A stretch of 12,008 nt of DNA from an uncultured Alphaproteobacteria bacterium (GCA_949296785.1 CASFRQ010000111.1:1-12008); one strand, 5' to 3'; numbered from the stretch's first letter, positions 6,049 to 11,889 are shown. Made by a program: numbers and translations. The notes: generated by a model not told the origin, from the letters alone.

Positions 6049-6330
6049 TTACTTTTCCTTTTTGCATTTAGGACATTTATTCCTCAAATAATCCCATACA
6101 CTATCATATCCGTGATAACTTAAATCCCCAGTACATCCACTTTCTGAGAAAACGTAAGCATCGCTGCAAATTAAAGTGTCTTGTACAAAGTCACCATCAT
6201 AACCAGCCTTTTCAAATCTTCTTTCGATAGAACTGTAAAATTCGTTCTGTAGGTCACTTGCTTTCACCATTAATGCACTTGCTCTATCAAACAGTTTTTC
6301 TTCTTTTCTTGTTAATCCAAATTTGACCAT
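6049..6330 (-). CDS. Hypothetical element protein, 93 residues
   Basis: I do not recognise this protein. The N-terminal half is probably helical and charged (FGLTRKEEKLFDRASALM, about 4-21). The middle has Cys and aromatic residues, and the C-terminus ends in CPKCKKEK, a possible half-site for zinc binding, with another Cys-His region (SGCTGDLSYHGYD) before it. The ATG at 6330 has a GGAGA box 7 nt upstream. It overlaps the preceding Cys-rich gene by 19 bp, so the two are translationally linked. It is one of a chain of four small overlapping genes typical of phage accessory operons. Confidence 0.7.
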   Translation of the reverse strand: MVKFGLTRKEEKLFDRASALMVKASDLQNEFYSSIERRFEKAGYDGDFVQDTLICSDAYVFSESGCTGDLSYHGYDSVWDYLRNKCPKCKKEK

Positions 6331-6530
6331 CCCTCAATCTCCTTTAAAGCTTGCTGGGCTAATTTGTTTACACAATATGAACACCCTTCCCCTAGTTTAT
6401 AATATTCAAGCAAAGAACAGCGTTTACCACATCGGCAAGCAAGACAGTAACGACCTTTTAGTTTCTTAAAAGCCTGAACAGCAATCTCTAGCTTTTTTTC
6501 AAGCTCAATCTCTCGGCAGGTCTTACTCAT
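6312..6530 (-). CDS. Small Cys-rich, possibly zinc-binding element protein, 72 residues
   Basis: The protein has a charged N-terminal helix (residues 1-27), then cysteines at 29, 32, 34, 38, 50 and 53 (CLACRCGKRC, then CSYC), then another helix. The C-x2-C ... C-x2-C spacing suggests a zinc ribbon or knuckle, but no family can be named. The ATG lies in an ATGA overlap with the stop of the ASCH-like gene (6527-6530), and AGGAGA occurs 9 nt upstream. It overlaps the next gene by 19 bp. Its role is unknown; context places it among early-region accessory genes. Confidence 0.72.
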   Translation of the reverse strand: MSKTCREIELEKKLEIAVQAFKKLKGRYCLACRCGKRCSLLEYYKLGEGCSYCVNKLAQQALKEIEGWSNLD

Positions 6531-6853
6531 CTCACGCGCTCTCCTAGCTCAATATCAAAAACATTTTCCTTTACCTTCAAATCAGTGTCTTCACCGCCAG
6601 CAATATGAATATCTTTTATTTCAAAAGTCATACGCTCCGGATTTTTCCGATAGGCTTTTTGGAATTGAACAAATATTTTTCGTCCTTCAAGCTCTGGCCA
6701 ACTTCCTGTGTGAAGTAAATAAAAATGAGAATGAAAACAACCTATTCTCTTAAACCAAAAATTATTGAATAATCTGTATTCGTGGTTTTTACGACCACTC
6801 TTTATTTCCTCAAAACACTTGTCAGTCAGGACAAGTTTTAATGTGTTAGTCAT
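6527..6853 (-). CDS. ASCH-domain-like small protein (related to DUF3850-type phage proteins)
   Basis: The 108-residue sequence has the ASCH superfamily opening: LKLVLTDKCFEEIKSGRKNHEYR at about 5-27, the pattern hydrophobic-x3-FE-x-I-x-SG-x-K-x2-E-x-R. A beta-rich middle follows (KIFVQFQKAY, about 59-68), then a terminal beta segment (MTFEIKDIHI, about 75-84). This PUA-like fold binds RNA or modified nucleotides in characterised members, but the substrate here is not known. The ATG sits in an ATGA overlap with the stop of the YopX-family gene, and GGAG is 8 nt upstream. It is one of a coupled series of small genes. The family placement is from pattern recognition only. Confidence 0.7.
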   Translation of the reverse strand: MTNTLKLVLTDKCFEEIKSGRKNHEYRLFNNFWFKRIGCFHSHFYLLHTGSWPELEGRKIFVQFQKAYRKNPERMTFEIKDIHIAGGEDTDLKVKENVFDIELGERVR

Positions 6854-7275
6854 ATGTCATCTCCTTTAACATTTCCGTTATATGTGTTAAAATTTTCTGG
6901 ATTTTTTAACATATCAGGGTTTTCGTGAATGTTGCCGATGACTTCAATATCGTTATAGTTCAGATATGCTATTTCACCATATCCGCTAACTTCGTAACGA
7001 GAATTTTCAGAATCCCAGAATACATAACAATTACAGTCATCCACTCTGATAATATCCCCCTCGTAGATAAGATTGTCGTTCTTATCCTTTAAGCCGGTAC
7101 ATTGCTCTAAAGTTTTTTTGTCAAAAACAAAATCAGTCTGATTTATGTATGTCTTCTGAAGGCTTTTAGCATCTTCCACTTTTGCAACATATCCGGTAGA
7201 AGTTACGACAAAATCATCATAATGGTATTGTTTTGTTTCTTCGTCCCATAAACGAAACTTAAATCTATCGTTCAT
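6850..7275 (-). CDS. YopX-family phage protein
   Basis: The 141-residue protein shows the family layout. The opening is MNDRFKFRLWDEETKQYHYDDF. The central signature is QCTGLKDKNDNLIYEGDIIRV at about 58-78, and the closing signature is YNDIEVIGNIHENPDML at about 107-123. YopX proteins are common in temperate phages and prophages, including SPbeta, and form a beta-barrel-like fold of unknown function. The ribosome binding site is very strong (TAGGAGG, 5-6 nt before the ATG). The gene starts a chain of four small overlapping genes. It lies 101 bp downstream of the antirepressor gene across a GC-rich hairpin region. Confidence 0.88.
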   Translation of the reverse strand: MNDRFKFRLWDEETKQYHYDDFVVTSTGYVAKVEDAKSLQKTYINQTDFVFDKKTLEQCTGLKDKNDNLIYEGDIIRVDDCNCYVFWDSENSRYEVSGYGEIAYLNYNDIEVIGNIHENPDMLKNPENFNTYNGNVKGDDI

Positions 7276-7292
7276 TTTTTCCTCCTAAAGGT

Positions 7293-7380
7293 GGGCGGGC
7301 AAGACCATTCTTCGGTTGGTGTTTTTTTCTTCTTCCCCGCCCTTAAATGGGGTGGGCTTAACCCACCCCGGTTGGGTTAA
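7293..7380 (-). promoter_or_regulatory. GC-rich hairpin cluster between the antirepressor and YopX genes
   Basis: Three inverted repeats are stacked in about 90 bp. GGGGTGGG/CCCACCCC (7349-7356 and 7362-7369) has a 5-nt loop. TTAACCCA/TGGGTTAA (7358-7365 and 7373-7380) overlaps it, so the two cannot form together, and its arm includes the antirepressor stop codon. GGGCGGG/CCCGCCC (7293-7299 and 7336-7342) encloses a T-rich segment. No proper T-run follows the stems on the minus strand, so a simple terminator is not convincing. Transcript processing, attenuation or partial termination are possible. Confidence 0.45.
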
Positions 7381-8162
7381 TTGATAGCCTGCTTTAATTT
7401 CAAAGTGCCTTTCGGGGCGATTTGGTTCAGCTCTATAATCCGGCTCAGCGCCTGCTTTTTATCATACCGCCCGTTACCGTCCATCATTGAACAGGCAAAA
7501 AGCGTTTCCATCCGTATCGTGTCATAGCGTTCAAAGGTCGCCTGCAACGCCAAGAACAAACCCCGCAGTTTTTCAAGCGATGAATAGCAAGCGTCCCGGT
7601 AATCCATCCTGAAACCGATTTGCGCAATCATCGCCCGAAGAGCGTCCCGGACAAGGTGGGGATTCAATTCCTCTTTTTCCGGCATTGCGGGAAAGTCAAA
7701 GTCCGATAAAGCATCCACCGTTTTGGTAATTGTCCGGCCATCCAGCTGTTCTTTTATGACAACTTCACAACAGCGCTTCACGATGCCGCCGATTGTCTTG
7801 CGGTCGTCTGATGACAACCCTTCGCAAACAGCGGGAACACCATACCCACCGGTCCGACGAATGGATGGAAGGACTTCTGAATACACCCAATCAGCAAAAG
7901 CCTGTGCTTGTGGTTTGTTGGACCGAAATATCAAGCGGTACAGGTTTGGCTCGTTGATGAATGTGAGTTCTTTTGCTCCGCTTGGATAGCTGATGTAAGT
8001 TTTAGTTACACCAGCTTTTGACAGTTGAGTTTTTGTTTGGCGACTATTAGATAAGCCTAAAGCCCCGCAGGCGTCTGCAAGACAAAACCACGGATTACCA
8101 TCCAAAATTTGTGTCCGAACTTGATTCTGATTAAAATTATATGTCGTGATTTGAGTATTCAT
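7377..8162 (-). CDS. Bro-N domain antirepressor-type phage protein
   Basis: Starting at the ATG at 8162 (MNTQITTYNF, 261 residues), the Bro-N domain spans about residues 9-105. The segments are QVRTQILDGNPWFCLADACGALG, the TQLSKAGVTKTY turn, LTFINEPNLYRLIFRSNKPQAQAFADWV and EVLPSIRRTGGYG. This fold is shared by baculovirus BRO and phage antirepressors. The C-terminal 150 residues are less conserved and probably helical. The frame is open for 72 more codons upstream, but that stretch contains a strong promoter and an antisense-RNA-like leader, and GAAAGG lies 8 nt before the ATG at 8162, so the longer ORF is rejected. The expected role is to inactivate the lysogenic repressor. Translation is probably controlled by the C4-like leader. 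Confidence 0.88.
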   Translation of the reverse strand: MNTQITTYNFNQNQVRTQILDGNPWFCLADACGALGLSNSRQTKTQLSKAGVTKTYISYPSGAKELTFINEPNLYRLIFRSNKPQAQAFADWVYSEVLPSIRRTGGYGVPAVCEGLSSDDRKTIGGIVKRCCEVVIKEQLDGRTITKTVDALSDFDFPAMPEKEELNPHLVRDALRAMIAQIGFRMDYRDACYSSLEKLRGLFLALQATFERYDTIRMETLFACSMMDGNGRYDKKQALSRIIELNQIAPKGTLKLKQAIN

Positions 8163-8176
8163 TATATATGCCTTTC

Positions 8177-8340
8177 GTTCTAAATTACCTAGTTGCCCTA
8201 GGCGGCGGGAGTTTAGAACCGCGGCATATAAACGCGTGTGCTTATTCAGTATATTCGCACACTCCCGCCATAAACGAGGCATAAATAAAAGCCAATCTGA
8301 CGCGGGCTTATGCGTATACGCAAGAGGTTCTAATCTCTTA
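8177..8340 (-). ncRNA. C4-type antisense RNA leader of the antirepressor gene
   Basis: On the minus strand the leader contains TATATGCC (8230-8223) and GTTCTAAA (8219-8212). Both are exactly complementary to GGCATATA (8172-8165) and TTTAGAAC (8184-8177), which flank the antirepressor Shine-Dalgarno GAAAGG (8176-8171). The block order is that of one antisense segment with a short internal mismatch. The TATATGCC block sits in a loop closed by CGCG/CGCG, and a 9-bp stem GGCGGGAGT/ACTCCCGCC (8269-8261 / 8212-8204) frames the domain. A second TTAGAACC copy lies near the 5' end (8333-8326). This matches the logic of P1/P7 c4 RNA repressing icd/ant. The RNA ends are estimates, and no covariance search was run. 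Confidence 0.7.
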
Positions 8341-8346
8341 CCCGTC

Positions 8347-8375
8347 ATCATATTGTGATAAAATCCGCTTGTCAA
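8347..8375 (-). promoter_or_regulatory. Strong sigma-70 promoter for the C4-like RNA and antirepressor
   Basis: On the minus strand TTGACA (8375-8370) and TATGAT (8352-8347) are separated by exactly 17 bp, predicting a transcript start near 8340. A perfect 12-bp palindrome TGCGTATACGCA (8311-8322) lies about 20-30 bp downstream of that start and could be a repressor operator. Confidence 0.75.
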
Positions 8376-8393
8376 CATAATTTTAATCCCGTT

Positions 8394-8543
8394 TTACTTT
8401 ATTTCGTTGATAAGATTCGCAATCGCCTGATTAAGCAGAACCAGAATCCTAAGAAAGCTGCCATCCACTGCCGTTTCTTTTTCTGTTATGATGACATAGG
8501 TATCAGATTCTTCTTTAATTTTATTGATTATTTCTTGTTTCAT
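8394..8543 (-). CDS. Small hypothetical protein, 49 residues
   Basis: An ATG at 8543 opens a 49-codon frame, with AAGGG about 7 nt upstream. The N-terminal half is charged (MKQEIINKIKEESD), followed by a beta-like segment (TYVIITEK). The C-terminal half is a hydrophobic amphipathic helix (SFLRILVLLNQAIANLINEI), perhaps for oligomerisation or membrane contact. No family is recognised. It lies 18 bp downstream of the 63-residue gene and just upstream of the antirepressor promoter. A plus-strand reading frame across the same bases has no supporting signals. Confidence 0.55.
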   Translation of the reverse strand: MKQEIINKIKEESDTYVIITEKETAVDGSFLRILVLLNQAIANLINEIK

Positions 8544-8561
8544 TTTGTTTCCCTTCCCGTT

Positions 8562-8753
8562 TTAATTCAGTTCTTTTTTGGCTTGTTCCAAAAGTTGTTC
8601 TGTAATTGAGAGCGTCAAACGCTTAAGCATTTCCGTGATTTGCTTCTGAGTGCCTTTTATAGAGATAGACCTATTTTCGTCCGTTTCAATTATGACAAGG
8701 TGGCATTTGGACTTTTTGATGTCCCTGACAATTTTATAGGTTTTTTTATCCAT
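8562..8753 (-). CDS. Small hypothetical protein, 63 residues
   Basis: I do not recognise this protein. It is basic, with two short beta-like strands (KCHLVIIETD and RSISIKG) followed by a long helix (KQITEMLKRLTLSITEQLLEQAKKEL), a small alpha/beta layout. The ATG at 8753 has AAGGAAAG close upstream. It sits between the exonuclease gene (66 bp away) and a 49-residue gene on the same strand, so it is probably part of the recombination operon. A regulatory or single-strand-binding role is possible but not shown. Confidence 0.65.
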   Translation of the reverse strand: MDKKTYKIVRDIKKSKCHLVIIETDENRSISIKGTQKQITEMLKRLTLSITEQLLEQAKKELN

Positions 8754-8819
8754 TTTTCTTTCCTTTCATTTATTTTTGGGTTGGTTTTAGATTTCTGATC
8801 GCGACTTTCTTGTTTGTCT

Positions 8820-9638
8820 TTAAGAAGCTTGGTTCATATACCAGGAGGGATAAGACATTGTCATTCGCTCGGGAAAGGCGGCGAAGATAAAAGGGTCTTT
8901 TGTTTTCTCCCATGAAGCCAGGAGGGTTTTGATTTGTTGTTTTCTCAGGCTTAAAATATCTTTGGCAATCAGGCGGCTGTCATAATCCGTATTCAAAATG
9001 GCAATGACATCTTCTTCATCTTCTTTGTTGGATTGGACAATAAAAACAAATTCTACCGGCTCTTCCGAATAACGGGCTTTAACGCCTTCGCAATAAAAAA
9101 CATCCTGAAGGGGATATTGTAATTTTTCCGGATGACGAATGAGCCCGTCTATATCCGAAGAGGTCTTGTAATCTATTACAACCAGACCATACGGCGTCCT
9201 TTTAAGGGCGTCCGGTTTACATTTGCAGGGAAGGCCTGTCTCTTTGTCTTTCCAGAGGATAGGCGTTTCGCAAACAGCGCCTTCTACGATACGAGCCGCT
9301 TCAGGGTGGTTCCTAAGGTTCGCAAGCATCTTTGTCGCTCGGTCATACTCTTCTTGCGTTATCAGTTCTTTGCCGGGATTTTCAGAACATAAAAAAGCGT
9401 ATCTCTTGTTCTTCCGGGAATTGCCAAAGTCGGCAATAAAATATCTTTCTTGAAACGCTTCCGGCTCTAAAAGAAGACAGTGTGCCAGTTTGCCAAATAC
9501 AAGTGCGTCATTGACGGTTTCCGGCTTTTTGTCCGGATTGAACGGGCTGGAGCGCCAAAAAAGCCGCGGGCTTTTATCAAACGCTTTAATCTGACTGGCT
9601 GAAAGAGCTTTGTAGGCAAAATATTCTTCGTCATTCAT
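8820..9638 (-). CDS. RecE-like PD-(D/E)XK exonuclease (partner of RecT)
   Basis: This 272-residue nuclease resembles the C-terminal domain of RecE/exodeoxyribonuclease VIII (DUF3799-type). The opening LSASQIKAFDKSPRLFW (about 12-28) is typical of phage PD-(D/E)XK exonucleases. Visible active-site elements are G49 and H53 (FGKLAH), E124 (CETPILW), D143 (CKPD), D156 and K158 (VIDYKT), then a Q/Y-containing helix near 174-183 (QYPLQDVFYCEG). The expected activity is 5'-3' resection of double-stranded DNA to give a 3' single strand for RecT. It begins 26 bp after recT, with AGGAAAT before the ATG. A Cas4 or YqaJ assignment is less likely: no cysteine cluster for an iron-sulfur centre is seen. Confidence 0.9.
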   Translation of the reverse strand: MNDEEYFAYKALSASQIKAFDKSPRLFWRSSPFNPDKKPETVNDALVFGKLAHCLLLEPEAFQERYFIADFGNSRKNKRYAFLCSENPGKELITQEEYDRATKMLANLRNHPEAARIVEGAVCETPILWKDKETGLPCKCKPDALKRTPYGLVVIDYKTSSDIDGLIRHPEKLQYPLQDVFYCEGVKARYSEEPVEFVFIVQSNKEDEEDVIAILNTDYDSRLIAKDILSLRKQQIKTLLASWEKTKDPFIFAAFPERMTMSYPSWYMNQAS

Positions 9639-9664
9639 TCTGAATTTCCTATGTTTTTACTTCG

Positions 9665-10543
9665 CTAAAAAGGGAGGTCGTCTTCCTGTATGATTTCCCC
9701 GGTAGAGGGGTCAAAGGAGGGGACTTCTTTCAGTTCATCCGTATCCATATCTTCGTTGTCGGAAAGATTTTGATGAGGGATTTCTTCACTCGGTTGGTTT
9801 AAATCAAGAGCCTTATACCTGTCATGCGCCGCAAAAGTGGACAGATTCGTCGGTTCCTGTTCCGTTTTATTAAAGTTATCATCATCCAAGTCAAAGACTG
9901 TCTGCATTTCCGGACTTTGCGGTATCCATTTAGAAAGGCGCCGGAAGACTGTTTTCTTTGCCATTTCGTCATAATCCGTTACCCAAGGTCCGTTGTTCGC
10001 GGATTTAGAGCGTCTTCGGATAGCGTCAATTTCTTTCTTGCTCATAACTTCGCATTTCTTGGTACCGTCTTTAAAGGTTACTATCGCATAATAGGCGTAA
10101 GCGTCGCCGCGTTCTTTCTTGAAGTCTATTTTATGGGTCTTTATTTCGCCGATATCATATTCAAAAATATCGTTTTCGCAGACTTTGTCCGCATGAATGT
10201 TGCTGATATATCCCGAACGCATTGCTAATTCCGCAAGACCTTTATAGTCTATAATCAACTGAATTTCGTTTTTATAGGGAATAAGGTACGCTCGGCGGCC
10301 GTCCGGCTCTATTCCCAGTTCGGCGCATTTCATAAAACACGAGGAAAGAGACAGCCGGCCTTCCGTGGTCATGACGGCTTGGGCTAGTTTTTGGTTCTTT
10401 CTTAAACAGGTGAGCGCTACTCTGGCAAACCGTTCCGGTGTGCAGACTTTGGGTAAAACCATTTCCCAGCCGTTTTTGATTGTCTCTATAAATTCAAGAA
10501 GGCTGTCTTTCTTTTTTTCTTGAGTAATGAGTTGTGTGTTCAT
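9665..10543 (-). CDS. recT: RecT-family single-strand annealing protein
   Basis: The 292-residue protein carries the RecT signature. The N-terminal helix ends in PKVCTPERFARVALTCLRKN (about 31-50). The core LSLSSCFMKCAELGIEPDGRRAYLIPYKNEIQLIIDYKGLAELAMRSG (about 64-111) matches the annealase domain, and MAKKTVFRRLSKWIP is conserved toward the end. Length is close to phage RecT (269). The C-terminal 60 residues are acidic and low-complexity, ending DDLPF, the kind of tail seen in proteins that recruit partners at single-stranded DNA, such as SSB; that role is inference. It anneals complementary strands made by the adjacent exonuclease. AGGAAAT lies before the ATG and overlaps the stop of the upstream gene. 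Confidence 0.95.
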   Translation of the reverse strand: MNTQLITQEKKKDSLLEFIETIKNGWEMVLPKVCTPERFARVALTCLRKNQKLAQAVMTTEGRLSLSSCFMKCAELGIEPDGRRAYLIPYKNEIQLIIDYKGLAELAMRSGYISNIHADKVCENDIFEYDIGEIKTHKIDFKKERGDAYAYYAIVTFKDGTKKCEVMSKKEIDAIRRRSKSANNGPWVTDYDEMAKKTVFRRLSKWIPQSPEMQTVFDLDDDNFNKTEQEPTNLSTFAAHDRYKALDLNQPSEEIPHQNLSDNEDMDTDELKEVPSFDPSTGEIIQEDDLPF

Positions 10544-10552
10544 GATAATTTC

Positions 10553-11122
10553 CTATTTTTCTTTTTTTTGTTCTTTTTCCTGCTCAATCCGTATGGAGTT
10601 GATGATTGTGTCAACGCAGTTTGAAGAACAAAATATCCCTTTCGTCGGAACAGTAATGTCGCCGCTGATTTTTGAGTGTTGTAGTTCTATCGTGTTGTAC
10701 TTTTCGTTCTTGGCGTCCGCTTTAACCGCATACGAGTTGATAATGCAGCCGCGATTGATTTCTTGGCCTATATCCCTTAAAGTGATTTCTATGATAGAAC
10801 GGATTTTCTTTTCAATAATCTGTACGGTATGTTTACGCCTCTTGTCTTTGTCCAAGTTCGCCGCGTATGTCTGAAATGCTTGTCTGACAACGGACGGAAT
10901 GCTTTTTTTAAGAACTTCCTTTTGGTTTTCCGTTAACTCTAGGTCAATCGTCATAAAAGAAGCGTTTTTTAAGTCCCGAATAAAAGCTTCCGCTATGTCT
11001 TGTCCGATGTCATTGTAATAATCAAGCCCGATGACTTCTTTGAATATGTCTTGAGTGGTTTCTTGGACTTCCTTATTAACTACTTTCTCAACGGTTTCGT
11101 TTTGTATAATTATCTTTTCCAT
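10553..11122 (-). CDS. Hypothetical protein upstream of recT, 189 residues
   Basis: The start is taken at the ATG at 11122 (MEKIIIQNETV) with AAAGGAAAA 5-10 nt upstream. The open frame extends 63 codons further, but that part is low-complexity and runs through a large inverted repeat. The protein appears mixed helical with polar segments: ETTQDIFKEVIG, LKNASFMTIDLELTENQKEVLKKSI, KDKRRKHTVQIIEKKIRSI. Two cysteines (GIFCSSNCVDTI) lie near the end, followed by a charged Glu/Lys tail. I recognise no family; it does not resemble Gam or Kil. Its stop is 9 bp before recT and overlaps the recT ribosome binding site, so a role in the same recombination or replication step is plausible. Confidence 0.75.
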   Translation of the reverse strand: MEKIIIQNETVEKVVNKEVQETTQDIFKEVIGLDYYNDIGQDIAEAFIRDLKNASFMTIDLELTENQKEVLKKSIPSVVRQAFQTYAANLDKDKRRKHTVQIIEKKIRSIIEITLRDIGQEINRGCIINSYAVKADAKNEKYNTIELQHSKISGDITVPTKGIFCSSNCVDTIINSIRIEQEKEQKKEK

Positions 11123-11163
11123 TTGTTTTTCCTTTCTTTTATTTTTTTCTTTAAATCTGAGGC

Positions 11164-11212
11164 GGAAAGAGGAAGGTTTTAGGGTAGAGAAAAAGAGAGG
11201 CTTCCTCTTTCC
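11164..11212 (-). repeat. 12-bp perfect inverted repeat in the leader of the 189-residue gene
   Basis: GGAAAGAGGAAG (11164-11175) and CTTCCTCTTTCC (11201-11212) are exact reverse complements separated by 25 bp. The arm is purine-only on one strand, and the loop is also strand-biased. It lies 42-90 bp upstream of the ATG at 11122. In RNA it would form a stable 12-bp stem. It could be a regulatory leader, an RNase processing site or a protein-binding site. It lacks a terminal T-run on the minus strand, so it is not an obvious terminator. Confidence 0.6.
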
Positions 11213-11303
11213 ATAAACAAGGTGGGCGGCGGTTTTTTTAAGGAGACCTGAAATAAAACAAATGAAAAAACTAAAGTTTGTCTTATTTTGCCGCCCGGAA
11301 ACT

Positions 11304-11399
11304 TTATTCAAAAATTCGTATCAGAAACGACCAATCTCCAAAGATAAGTCCAAAGAAAAACAAGCCGAAACAAAGGCGATAAAAGTATTCTTTCATCAT
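11304..11399 (-). CDS. Putative 31-residue single-pass membrane peptide
   Basis: An ATG-ATG pair (11399 and 11396) begins 1-4 bp after the stop of the 98-residue gene and opens a 31-codon frame ending at TAA (11306-11304). AAGG lies about 9 nt upstream. After a basic N-terminus (MMKEYFYR), residues 9-28 form one hydrophobic segment (LCFGLFFFGLIFGDW, then SFLI), with RIFE at the end. This fits a small membrane protein. A plus-strand frame covers the same bases but runs antiparallel to the whole operon, with a poorly spaced ribosome binding site. No family is recognised. Confidence 0.45.
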   Translation of the reverse strand: MMKEYFYRLCFGLFFFGLIFGDWSFLIRIFE

Positions 11400-11400
11400 T

Positions 11401-11697
11401 TTAAGCGGCCTTTTTTTGCCTTAACGGATTACTTTTCCATGGGTCGTAAATATCGGGTTCTATGTCTTCAAAAATTAAATCCAAAACCTCAATAGTTTCA
11501 TCCATCGGCATAATATCCTCAAATTCACAAAGCATCTTATCCATTTCGCAAGAAGCATTTAGTTCGGTGTCTTTGTCACATTCATAATCGGAATTGTAGT
11601 TGCAATTTTTTTCCAGACGACATTTAACCCCTTTCTGAAGGCCTTTGACCATTCGGTCAAATAAGGCCGCTTTTTCTTCAATACTGTATTCTTTCAT
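11401..11697 (-). CDS. Acidic Cys-containing hypothetical protein, 98 residues
   Basis: This is the first gene after the left-operon promoter. It has a helical start (SIEEKAALFDRMVKGLQKGV), then a Cys-rich acidic centre with cysteines in CRLEKNC, ECDKD, SCEMDKMLCEF, and a strongly acidic end (EVLDLIFEDIEPDIYDPW) before a basic tail RQKKAA. The net charge is strongly negative, as in some phage DNA mimics or inhibitor proteins, but no family is recognised. The ATG at 11697 has AAGGAGA 7 nt upstream, an excellent ribosome binding site. Confidence 0.75.
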   Translation of the reverse strand: MKEYSIEEKAALFDRMVKGLQKGVKCRLEKNCNYNSDYECDKDTELNASCEMDKMLCEFEDIMPMDETIEVLDLIFEDIEPDIYDPWKSNPLRQKKAA

Positions 11698-11736
11698 TGT
11701 TAGGTCTCCTTGGTTTTATTCGTTTTATGAAACCAT

Positions 11737-11763
11737 ATTATATTGTAAAAAATACATTGTCAA
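11737..11763 (-). promoter_or_regulatory. Probable main leftward promoter of the element
   Basis: On the minus strand TTGACA (11763-11758) is followed by TATAAT (11742-11737) at 15 bp, or TAATAT (11740-11735) at 17 bp. The predicted start is about 30-40 bp before the 98-residue gene. CATATT/AATATG (11734-11739 and 11762-11767) form an inverted repeat embracing the promoter, and ATTGT is repeated at 11742 and 11756, which may be repressor contacts. No gene is seen in the AT-rich stretch 11764-11840. Confidence 0.6.
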
Positions 11764-11843
11764 TATGTTTTTTAATATTTTAATATTTTTTTATATTATT
11801 TTTAATAACTCATTGAAAAAGAAGGAAATAAAATTTAAAAATA

Positions 11844-11874
11844 AAAAAAGCCCTCTAGAAAAGAAGGCTTTTTT
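11844..11874 (-). terminator. Intrinsic terminator after the right-edge membrane protein gene
   Basis: AAAAAAGCC (11844-11852) and GGCTTTTTT (11866-11874) pair around a 13-nt loop with T-rich flanks on both strands. Read leftward, it follows the stop codon at 11890 by 15 bp and separates that gene from the element's leftward operon. Confidence 0.7.
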
Positions 11875-11889
11875 ATTAAAAAATCTAAA

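Noticed and set aside
8163..8378. In-frame 72-codon N-terminal extension of the Bro-N gene
   Set aside because: It contains a TTGACA-N17-TATGAT promoter at its own start and the antisense-type repeats. The ATG at 8162 has a good ribosome binding site and matches the domain boundary.
11123..11311. 63-codon upstream extension of the 189-residue protein
   Set aside because: Its first codon is TTG, the sequence is low-complexity, and it runs through a 12-bp inverted repeat. A clear ribosome binding site precedes the ATG at 11122.
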